Part shown: piece after piece, positions 22,832 through 31,900 of the stretch | Layout of the letters: the number at the start of each line of letters is the position of its first letter | How positions within the stretch are numbered: position 1 is the first letter of the stretch | From: Candidatus Amphirhobacter heronislandensis | Lineage (GTDB): Bacteria > Pseudomonadota > Gammaproteobacteria > Tethybacterales > Tethybacteraceae | Assembly: GCA_001750625.1 (NCBI GenBank) | Contig: MEIE01000005.1 | Span: 1-47,075, forward strand | DNA: 47,075 nt | Reading direction: 5' to 3' | Made by a program: the position numbers and the translations under genes | The notes under the pieces: generated by a model | Databases searched by the model: none | What the model was told of the DNA's origin: nothing | What the model saw: only the letters and a program-made list of their open reading frames with translations

Positions 22832-23506
22832 TCAGGATTTCATCATGGTTTCCTGAAATCTCCGATCAAATTCCTTTTCCCTGACCCAGCTAAAGCGCTT
22901 AGGGCTGACAAAAGACGCTGCCATGCGGTTGGATATCAAGCCAGCGATTTTTGCCTGGAATGACCGATCTTCAGGATTCTCGTGGTCCCCCTCCTTCGAG
23001 CTGTCGTCAGGCACCAGCATGATATAGTGGATGTTTGCATATTTGAAGATGCTAGCCAGCTCTCGATCCACTCCCACTTGATACATTCTCTCGAGAATGA
23101 GGAGCGTGGCCTGCGCTTTTGCGACATGCTCTTCGCAGAGTTCCCGGAAAATGAGATTCCAGATCTTGCGGGCACGCCGGCTTTCGTTGATTTTCGCAAT
23201 CAAGCCACGTCTATCTTCCTTGGCGAGGCCGGGCGCCAGATTTTTCAAGGCTTCCTTGAAACGATCTAAAGCGAGGTCGACTGATTTTGCGAAATCAGTC
23301 TTTTCGATGAGGACGAGACTTTTGCCCTCTTCAGTCTCGACGACTTTGTAGTAGTCGCAGCGATGCATGCGCCCGAAGTCAGCCCAGAGCTGGAGCACGA
23401 AAGACTCGCGTCCGTCCTCCTCATCAAGGCTCACCGCCTCGATGGCACTTCCTGCCGCCACCCGCTGCCGGTAGCAGTCGAGGATTATGATCCTAAGCGC
23501 GAGCAC
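22832..23506 (-). CDS. Hypothetical protein (224 aa), translationally coupled to the upstream ATPase
   Basis: GTG start at 23506 overlaps the 3' end of the ATPase (stop at 23493) by 14 nt; no motif recognised. Confidence 0.7.
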   Translation of the reverse strand: MLALRIIILDCYRQRVAAGSAIEAVSLDEEDGRESFVLQLWADFGRMHRCDYYKVVETEEGKSLVLIEKTDFAKSVDLALDRFKEALKNLAPGLAKEDRRGLIAKINESRRARKIWNLIFRELCEEHVAKAQATLLILERMYQVGVDRELASIFKYANIHYIMLVPDDSSKEGDHENPEDRSFQAKIAGLISNRMAASFVSPKRFSWVREKEFDRRFQETMMKS

Positions 23507-24792
23507 GCATCATTTCTCCGAAAAGGATTTGCATGTACACTTCGTTCAGCGAGTCCTGAATGAACTTGTCCTTGGTGAAGTAGTTCGCGGCGACTATCCG
23601 ATCGAGAACATCACTGTCCCTGACGCTGTATTTAAGATACTGGAGCGTGAACGTGCTGTGCGTCGCAATCACTATATTGATCCCTTTCAGGGCAAGCTTG
23701 GTTAAAACAACCGCCAGCGACGACTGCCATGCCGGATGCAGGTGCAGCTCGGGATCGTCTATGAAAATGGTTGAGTTCTCCTGCACTAGGCCCCGCTCAA
23801 CAAGTGCCAGCGGAGGCCATTGAAGCCTCGATTCTGAGGCCTTTCTTCCCCTTGAAATAAAGCTGGCCGCCTTCGTACTCGAACTTTCCTCCTATGATTT
23901 CGCTGATTTGATCCAGCTCTTCTTGGAAATCCCCTTGCGCGGCCCGAGGGAAGTCAAGCATCTTCGACAAATCCTCGTGGTAAGAAGGAAAGCATTTGGC
24001 CAAGCCATTCCCCCTTGGCATCCTGAAGCTTTCGATGCTGACCTGGGTTTCCAAGTTATCCAGATAGATGACAGAAGGCATGCCGCTTATTTTTGCAGCA
24101 TTTTTGACTGCGACCTTGCATTTGTTGCCCGTAGTCGCGAAGCTAAGCGCGCCCTTGATGTCGAGGCTGAATTCTTTTCGCTCTCCAGCTGCCAGCGCTG
24201 AAAGCCTGGGCGCCATGAAACTGCCCAGCAGCAAATCCGGCAAGGTCCGTTCAAGGGATTTGTGAAGAATCTTTTCCGGCGACAGCCTGGCAAAGGCCTT
24301 GATCGCCCGCACCGCGCGCTGGATTTCCTCGTAGTCCGTGCGAGACCCCCTCTTTTTGGCGGCAGCGGCCCCATTGGCCCGTTTCTTCGCGGCGCCGTTG
24401 CACATGGCTTCCGCCGTGAAAGCCGGCGCGGCGGCTACGGCGCGGACGCGCTCAACATAGCTCGCGCCGTCCCGCTCCAGGAAATGCAGGACATGCGCTG
24501 GCATCTCCGCAAGCTCCGCGATTTCCCGCCTCAGCGGGTCGGAACGCCTCCTGGCTCCGTAAGGCAGCAGCCGATGAAGGGTTTCGATCTCATGGCCGAC
24601 GAGGTTCCAGGCGTGATTGGAGTTGACCGCCCGCAGCGCCGAGTACAGCGTCTTGGCGGCGTAGGTCTTGCCCGAGCCGTTCCAGCCGCAGAACAGCGTG
24701 AGCCCGCCCAGGCCGATGCTCCCATTAGGGAGATTGCCCAGATTTTTTATGCTCGCAGTGAGTTTTATGGTGAATTCCTGCCCCGGGACAAT
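23493..24792 (-). pseudogene. AAA/ABC-type ATPase paralog 1 (P1), frameshifted at ~23803-23806
   Basis: N-terminal part in ORF 23797-24879 (Walker A GWNGSGKTY), C-terminal part in ORF 23493-23786 (Walker B STIFIDDPELHLHPAWQ, H-loop IVIATHSTF); aligns with the intact paralog 24988-26352. Confidence 0.85.
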
Positions 24793-24987
24793 TATAACAT
24801 ATGTTTTTCTTTTTTTCAGACAAGACCGGAAAAGCCCGGTACTACAAGCAAAAATATATCCTTTGCCGCCTGGTTTCATCGAAAATCAGCTCCGGCGCGC
24901 TCCAAAGGCTGGGAAATAGGACGCCAGCCATCTCCCCTTCGGCTCTTCACCCTGCCCTCTGCCTGCAGAGATCGATCTCCCAAGTGC

Positions 24988-26352
24988 CTAGTCGCCGGCA
25001 AAGCCCCGATACATGGTGCGCACGTAGGTCTCGCTGAGCATTGCCTGGACCTGCTTCATCCTGTCGTAGTTATTGTCGTAATCCTTGAGCTCCCCGTTGA
25101 TTCCCTTGCCGCAGCTGCAGTGATTCACCGCGAACATCTTATCGAAAGCCTCGCTGTTCCGCGCGCGGTATTTCAGATGCTGGATTATGTAAGGGCTGTT
25201 CGTCACCAGCACTATGTTGATTCCGTCCAGCGCCAGACTGGTCAGGATCTTGGAAAACTCGACCTGCCACGCCGGATACAGGTCCGCCTCGGGCTCGTCA
25301 ATGAAAATCGTGGCGTTCTCCCGCAGCAGCCCCCTCTCGGCAAGCAGTCCCAGAATTCCAAGCCGCCGCACGCCAGCAGAAGCCAGCGCGGCGTTGATTC
25401 TGCGCCTCTTCTTCTCCTTGAAATGCAGGACGCCGTCTGCGTACTCGAGTTTTCCTCCGATGGTTTCAGCGATCTGGGCGCCAATGTCCCGAGAAAGGCC
25501 GGACGCGGACGGCGGACGGTCAAGCATGTCCAGGAAATCGTTGTGGTAGCAGGGAAAGTCTTCCGCTATCCCGTGCTGCGACCTCAGCCTGCCGAAGGCC
25601 CTTATCAGGCCGCTGCTGATCTTGGCCTCCATCCCGTCCAGGTAAATGACTGACGGCATCGCGCTGATTTTCGCAACGTCCTTGACCGCAAGCCTGCATT
25701 TGCTGTCCGCCGTGGCGAATCTCAGCACCCCCTTGATGTCAAAGCTGAAACCGCTTTTCCCGCCGGCGGCCAGCGCCGACAGCCCGGGCGCCATGAAACT
25801 GCCGAGCAGCAAAGCGGGCAGCGAGCTTGCAAGGGATTTTTGCAGCACCTTCTCCGCCGGCATCCTGGCAAATCTTTTGATCGCCTTTATTGACCTCTCC
25901 ATCTCGGCGAAATTGGCCTCCGCCACCCTGTCAGTGATCCTGCGGCCGTTCCTGAACCTCTTGGCGAATCCGGGATGCAGCGCCTCCGCGCAAAAACCCT
26001 GCCGCCCGGCCAAGGCGCGCACGCGCTCAGCGTAGCGGCCTTCCTTCAGGAGATGCGGGGGCATCCCCGCGAGCTCGGTTATTTTCCGCCGGAGGACAGC
26101 GGTCTTCCCAACAGGCCCGGCAGGCAGCGAGTGAGCGATCGTTTCGACATCATGGCCGACGAGGTTCCAGCCATGGTCGGCGTTCGCCGCCCGCAGCACC
26201 GAGTACAAGACCTTGGAGACATAGGTCTTGCCCGTATTGTTCGGGCCGCAGAGAAGCGTGAGGCCGCCCAGGCCAATCTCCCCCTTGGGAACCTTGCCCA
26301 GATTGGCTATGGAAGCGGTGAGTTTAATTTTGAAATCGCTACCTCGGGGCAT
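24988..26352 (-). CDS. AAA/ABC-type ATPase paralog 2 (P2)
   Basis: Walker A LLCGPNNTGKTYVSK, Walker B ATIFIDEPEADLYPAWQ, NIVLVTNSPY at the H-loop position. Confidence 0.85.
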   Translation of the reverse strand: MPRGSDFKIKLTASIANLGKVPKGEIGLGGLTLLCGPNNTGKTYVSKVLYSVLRAANADHGWNLVGHDVETIAHSLPAGPVGKTAVLRRKITELAGMPPHLLKEGRYAERVRALAGRQGFCAEALHPGFAKRFRNGRRITDRVAEANFAEMERSIKAIKRFARMPAEKVLQKSLASSLPALLLGSFMAPGLSALAAGGKSGFSFDIKGVLRFATADSKCRLAVKDVAKISAMPSVIYLDGMEAKISSGLIRAFGRLRSQHGIAEDFPCYHNDFLDMLDRPPSASGLSRDIGAQIAETIGGKLEYADGVLHFKEKKRRRINAALASAGVRRLGILGLLAERGLLRENATIFIDEPEADLYPAWQVEFSKILTSLALDGINIVLVTNSPYIIQHLKYRARNSEAFDKMFAVNHCSCGKGINGELKDYDNNYDRMKQVQAMLSETYVRTMYRGFAGD

Positions 26353-26411
26353 ATTATAACATGATTTTCATTTTTTGCAGGCACGCCTCGCCTTGCGCAG
26401 GGCCAGGCTAG

Positions 26412-26417
26412 TAAAAT
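26412..26417 (+). promoter_or_regulatory. Probable -10 (TAAAAT) of leuS
   Basis: GTAAAATACAACGCC ~50 nt upstream of leuS start. Confidence 0.4.
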
Positions 26418-26469
26418 ACAACGCCTTACCAAGGGATTTTTTCAAAAAACCAGCCCCGGCGCAGTGGAA

Positions 26470-28920
26470 ATGCAGGACAAATACGACGCCAAGGCGGTCG
26501 AGCAGGCCGTCCGGCGGCGCTGGGAGGAGCGCGGCGCCTTCGCCGTCAAGGACGACGACCCCCGGCCGAAGTACTACAGCCTGTGCATGTGGCCCTACCC
26601 CTCGGGCGACCTGCACGTCGGGCATCTGCGCAACTACTCGATCGGCGACGTCTGGGCGCGCCACAAGCGCATGCAGGGCTTCAACGTCCTGCAGCCGATG
26701 GGCTGGGACGCCTTCGGCAAGGACGCCGAGCTCAAGGCCCGCAAGGAAGGAATCCACCCGGCCGCCTGGGTGGAGTCGAACACCGCGAACATGCGCCGCG
26801 AGCTCAGGGAGCTGGGCTACATGGTCGACTGGAGCCGCGAGCTGGCGACCTGCAACCCGAAGTACTACCGCTGGGAACAGCACCTGTTCCTGCGGATGTG
26901 GGAGAAGGACCTGGTCTACTACAGCCCGACCAAGGTGCTGTGGGACAAGGCCACCGGCACGGTGGTGGCGCGCCGCGACGTCGACGACGGCAAGGTGGCG
27001 CGGCAGGACGTCGAGGTCAGGGAGTTCCCGGCCTACCAGATGCGCCTGCGCCGCTACGGCGAGGAGCTGCTGGCGGGCCTGGCGAAGATCGCCTGGCCGG
27101 AGAAGATCGTCAAGGACCAGCAGTACCTGATCGGCCGCAGCGAGGGCATGAGCATCAGGTTCGCGCTGGAAGCCCCCGCCGCCGGCCTCGAGGAGATCGA
27201 GGTCTACACGACTCGCCCGGACACCCTGATGGGCGTGACCTACATGGCGGTCCACGCCAGCCACCCGCTGGCCGCGGCGGCCGCCGAACGCGACCCGAAG
27301 ATAAAGGAGTTCTGCGAGCAGGCCCTGCAGATCCTGCCGATCGACGCCGGCAACGCCGACAGCGAGAAGAACGGCGTCGCGCTCGACGTCCGCGTCCTCA
27401 ACCCGGTCTCGGGCGAGCCGGTCCCGGTGTGGGTGGCCGACTACGTCATCGACGACTACGGCAGCGGCGCGCTGATGGGCGTGCCGGCCCACGACGAGCG
27501 CGACTTCAGCTTCGCCCGCAAGTACGGCATCCCGATCGTCCGCGTCAACGCCCTGCCCGGCGCCGACCCGGCGGCGCCGGTCGAGCAGGCCGAGGTCGCC
27601 AAGGGCGTCGCGGTCAACAGCGGCCCGCTGGACGGCCTCGACCTCGCCGGCTGCGTCGCGAAGCTCGAGGAGCTGCTGGGCCCGAAAGGCAAGGCGCGGC
27701 GCGACCACAACATGAGCCTGCGCGACTGGCCGATCAACCGGCAGATGTACTGGGGCACGCCGATTCCGATCATCAAGTGCGCCAAGTGCGGCCTGGTGCC
27801 GGTGCCCGACGAGGACCTGCCGGTGGAGCTGCCGCTGGACGTCGACTTCCTCAAAGAAGGCCTCGCCTCCCACCCCGAGTTCGTCAACGCCAAGTGCCCC
27901 AAATGCGGCGCGGACGCGCAGCGCGAATGCGACACCATGGACACCTTCGTCAACTCCGCCTGGTACTACGCCCGCTTCGCCTGCCGCGACGCGGCGGACG
28001 AGATGGTCGCGGCGCGGGCCGCGCCCTGGCTGCCCTGCGACCACTACTTCGGCGGCGACGAGCACGCCCAGGGCCATCTGGTCTACGCGCGCTTCATCCA
28101 CAAGGTGATGCGCGACCTGAAGATCCTGCCGCCGGAGTCCGGCGACGAGCCCTTCGCGGCGCTGCTGTGCCAGGGCATGGTCCTCGGCAGCGACCGCAAG
28201 AAGATGTCCAAGTCGCAGGACAACACCGTGATGGCCAAGGACATCCTCGAGCGCTACGGCGCCGACACCGCGCGCATGTACATCATCGGCATCGGCAATC
28301 CCAAGGACGCCTACCCCTGGAACGAGGAGCACGTCCGCGACCACGCCCTGTTCCTCGAGGCGCTGTGGACCCTCGCCCGCGAGCGCCGCGAACAGGTCGC
28401 CGCCGGCGCGGACGCCGAGCCGGCGGCGGCGAACGGCCTCGCGCTCAAGCGGCTGCAGGCGGCGATCGACCGCAACCTCAAGGAGCAGCGCTTCAACAAC
28501 CTGGTCTTCGGCGGCATCCACTCCATCCGCAACCTGGTCCGCGACAACCCCGAGGACGCGGGCCTGCAGCATCAGGGCTTCGCCGCGCTGCTCAAGACGC
28601 TCAACCTGATCGCGCCGCACGTCGCCGAGGAATTGTGGGCCGGGCTCGGCTACGAGGGCCTGCTGATTGACGCCTCCTGGTGGGAGCCGATCGCGGCGGC
28701 CGAGCTGCAGGGCGACGAGCAGCTGTACGTCGTCCAGGTCAACGGCCGCAAGCGCGACGAGCTGACGGTCGCCGCCGGCCTCGGCGACGAGGAGGTGATC
28801 GCGGCCGCGCGCGCCTGCGCCAACGTCGCCCGCCACCTCGAGGGCAAGCAGGTCGCCCAGGCCAAGGTCGTGCGCAAGCCCGGCGGCCACGGCATCGTCT
28901 TCTTCGTCGCCAAGGGATGA
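26470..28920 (+). CDS. leuS: Leucyl-tRNA synthetase (GTG at 26464 also possible)
   Basis: YPSGDLHVGHLRNY (HIGH), TTRPDTLMG and GVPAHDERD editing motifs, KKMSKSQDNTV (KMSKS). Confidence 0.98.
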   Translation: MQDKYDAKAVEQAVRRRWEERGAFAVKDDDPRPKYYSLCMWPYPSGDLHVGHLRNYSIGDVWARHKRMQGFNVLQPMGWDAFGKDAELKARKEGIHPAAWVESNTANMRRELRELGYMVDWSRELATCNPKYYRWEQHLFLRMWEKDLVYYSPTKVLWDKATGTVVARRDVDDGKVARQDVEVREFPAYQMRLRRYGEELLAGLAKIAWPEKIVKDQQYLIGRSEGMSIRFALEAPAAGLEEIEVYTTRPDTLMGVTYMAVHASHPLAAAAAERDPKIKEFCEQALQILPIDAGNADSEKNGVALDVRVLNPVSGEPVPVWVADYVIDDYGSGALMGVPAHDERDFSFARKYGIPIVRVNALPGADPAAPVEQAEVAKGVAVNSGPLDGLDLAGCVAKLEELLGPKGKARRDHNMSLRDWPINRQMYWGTPIPIIKCAKCGLVPVPDEDLPVELPLDVDFLKEGLASHPEFVNAKCPKCGADAQRECDTMDTFVNSAWYYARFACRDAADEMVAARAAPWLPCDHYFGGDEHAQGHLVYARFIHKVMRDLKILPPESGDEPFAALLCQGMVLGSDRKKMSKSQDNTVMAKDILERYGADTARMYIIGIGNPKDAYPWNEEHVRDHALFLEALWTLARERREQVAAGADAEPAAANGLALKRLQAAIDRNLKEQRFNNLVFGGIHSIRNLVRDNPEDAGLQHQGFAALLKTLNLIAPHVAEELWAGLGYEGLLIDASWWEPIAAAELQGDEQLYVVQVNGRKRDELTVAAGLGDEEVIAAARACANVARHLEGKQVAQAKVVRKPGGHGIVFFVAKG

Positions 28921-31900
28921 GCGCTTCAGGCGTGCGCTGCCGCGCGATGCCGCTGAGCCTGAGCGAGGAGCTCAACGCCGGCTCGTGCCGCAGCCTGCTG
29001 CTGAGCGACGTGATCGCGCGGCTGCGCCGCATGCAGGGCGAGCGGGTCGAGCCGGGCGCCAGCTGGGACAGCTTCGGGGCGGGCGTGCACATCGCGGCCA
29101 AGAACGAGGGCCTCGCGCCGCAGACCTACGTGCGCCGGACCATCGCCGCGCACCGCAGCGCGCTCGAGCGCCTCGACCTGCTGCTCGATCCCGGCGCCAT
29201 GCTCGACACCAGCGACCCGGCGCACGTCAAGTGGATCCAGGAGCTGTTCGTCCTGCTGTGGCGGGAGCGGCCGGCGACGCTGAACGAGGCCAAGGCGCAC
29301 AGCCACGCCTACTGGGATCCGGGGACCAAGAGCAACCTGGCGCTCAAGCAGATCGTCAACGGCCGCGGCTTCTTCTCGGGCATGCTGATCGAGATCCGCG
29401 AGGCCAGCTCCTACGAGATCCCGGTCTCGGTGGAACTGGGCGAGCGGCTGCTGGCCGGCCTCGAGCGCCTGGTCGGCTGGGACGACTTCGTCAAGAGCAT
29501 GCAGCGCGAGAGCGTCGGCCTCGAGGACGGCCTGCGCATGAGCTTCGGCCTTTTCGATCCGGCCCACCGCCGGCTGGAGCCGCTGGAGATCTTCACCTCG
29601 CGGCCGGACACCCTGCTCGGGACGACCTTCATCGCGGTCGCGGCCGACCATCCGCTGGCGCGGCGCATCGCGCACGACAGCGCCGCGGTCCGCGCCTTCC
29701 GCGAGGAGGTGATGCGGCCCGAGTACGCCTACCAGCGCCTCGGCGACGACAAGAGCCGCGACGGCGTCGAGCTCGGCGTGTACGCGGTCAACCCGGTCAA
29801 CGGCGACCACATCCCGGTGTGGGCGACCAACTTCGTGGTCGCGGGCTACGGCACCGGCGCGGCGCTGGGCATCCCGGGCCACGACCTGCGCAACCATCAT
29901 TTCGCGCTGCGCCACAACCTGCCGATCCGCCGGGTCGCGGTCGAGGACGGCGCCGACCCGACCGCCCCGATCAACTCGCCCTACGTCCACAAGCAGGGCC
30001 GCGCGGTCAACAGCGGCGCGCTGGACGCGGCGATCAACCGCCGCAAGAGCAGGCTGCGGCGCGAGGGCAACGACGGCGGCGGCGCCAGCCTGCGCGCCAA
30101 GCAGGACTGGGACCGCGGCGTCGCCGAGGAGGTGATCGCCTTCCTGGCCGAGCGCGGGGTCGATGCCACGCCGGCGACGATGGCGCGGCTGCGCGGCTGG
30201 AAGATCAGCCAGCAGGACTGCTGGGGCTATCCGGTGCCGCTGGTCCACTGCGAGGCCTGCGGGACCGTGCCGGTGCCGGCCGCCGAGCTGCCGCTGATGC
30301 CGCCGAAGTACGCCGAAGGCAAGGAGCTGCTGAGCGACTACCCGGCCTTCATCGCCTGCCGCTGCCCGCGCTGCGGCGGCAAGGCCGAGCGCGACGCCGA
30401 CACGCTGTCGAGCTATTTCGACGCCGCGGTCCAGCATCTCGCGGCCGGCGGCAAGAACATGACGTGGCGCGGCAAGGCCAAAGCGCGGCCGGTGGACTAC
30501 TACTGCTGCGGGGTCGAGCACGCCACCAACCATCTGCTGACGGCGCGCGTCATCCAGCGGCTGCTGGCGCAGGCGGGCCGGCTGGCCGGCGCGGCCGAGC
30601 CCTTCGCCGCGCTGCTGTGCCAGGGCACGGTGCTGAACTACGGCCTGCCGATGGCGCCGGGCTACGGCAACGCGGTGAGCGTCGCGAGCCTGCTGGACGC
30701 CTACGGCGCCGACCTGCTGCGGCTGTACGTCGCGACCGCGGCCGATCCGCGCCACCCGCTGCACTGGGACGAAAGCCGGCTGCTGGCGCTGCAGGGCGTC
30801 ATCGACGGCAAGGACCTCGCGGCGCTGCGGCGCGGCCGCCTGCGCGGGCTCAAGGCGGACAAGGTGGCGAACATGCTGAGCCCGCGGGAGCTGCGCCGGC
30901 TGCGCGAGGGCCTGCTGGGCCCCGAGGAATACGGCCTGCTGCTGCGCGACCGCCTGCCGGCGGCGCGGCTGCGCAAGGTCAAAAAAATCATCGGCGTAAG
31001 CGAGCTGGCGCGGCTGCGCGAAGGCATGTTCAGCGCCGCGCAGCTGCGGCGGCTGCGCAAGGGGGAGCTGACGCCGGCCGAGCAGGCCGCGGCGGCGGCA
31101 GAGTTCGACGCGCTGGAGCTGCGGCGGCTGCGGGACGGCCTGCTCGAGCGGCACGAGTTCGCCGCCCTGCTGCGCGGCGAACTGCCCGCCAAGCGCCTGG
31201 GCCAGGTCCAGCGCCACTGGCCGGCGGCGCTGCTCGCGAAGCTGCGCGCCAGCGGCGCCGACCCGGCCGACGCGGCCGCCGTCGCCGAGCTGCAGGAAAA
31301 GATCCTGACCCCGCTCGAACTGGTGGACGCTTTGCGGCAGGAGCAGCGGCTCGCGGCCGAGCGCAAGGCGCGGACGGTGCTGCGCGACGCCGACGTCCAG
31401 CGCCTGCGCGGCGGCCTGCTCGACCGCGGCGAGTGGAAACGGCTGCGCCAGGGCAAGCTCGCCGGCGCGAAGATGAAGGCGGCCAGGGAGCTGGCCGGCG
31501 AAGACGGGCTGGCGCGCATGCGCGGCGGCCTGCTCGACGAGGACGAGTTCGCCGCGCTGCTCGCCGGCAAGCTGCCGGCGGCCAGGCGGGCGCGGGCGGC
31601 GAAGCTGGTGGGCGAGGCGGCGCTGCGGCGCCTGCGGGCGGCGCGCGGCGCGCTGGCGCGGCTGCCGTTGCTGGAGAAGATCATGCCGGCGGAGCGCCTG
31701 TTCGGGACGCTGGCGGCCGGCGAGCCGGACGCCGGGCTGCGCCGGCGCCTGCTGGCCGTGCTCGACGCCAAGGAGCTCGCCAGCCTGCGGCAGGCGGCGG
31801 CCGCCCTGCCGGCGGACGGCTGGGTCCGGCTGACGGCCTTCGTCGACGAGCGGCGCATGGCGCGGCTGTGCGGCTTCGTGCCGGCCGCGAAGGAGAACAA

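Noticed and set aside
22831-22857. Hairpin TTCAGGA...TCCTGAA at the 3' end of the small ORF as terminator
   Set aside because: Loop of 13 nt, only 7 bp and no U-run; too weak to call.
22832-24792. PARIS (AriA/AriB) defense system
   Set aside because: ATPase plus small gene layout is similar, but the small protein shows no DUF4435/TOPRIM-like features I can recognise; not supportable without HMM search.
30885-31730. CRISPR array or noncoding satellite
   Set aside because: Period is a multiple of 3, units diverge at DNA level but keep protein pattern, and the frame is open throughout.
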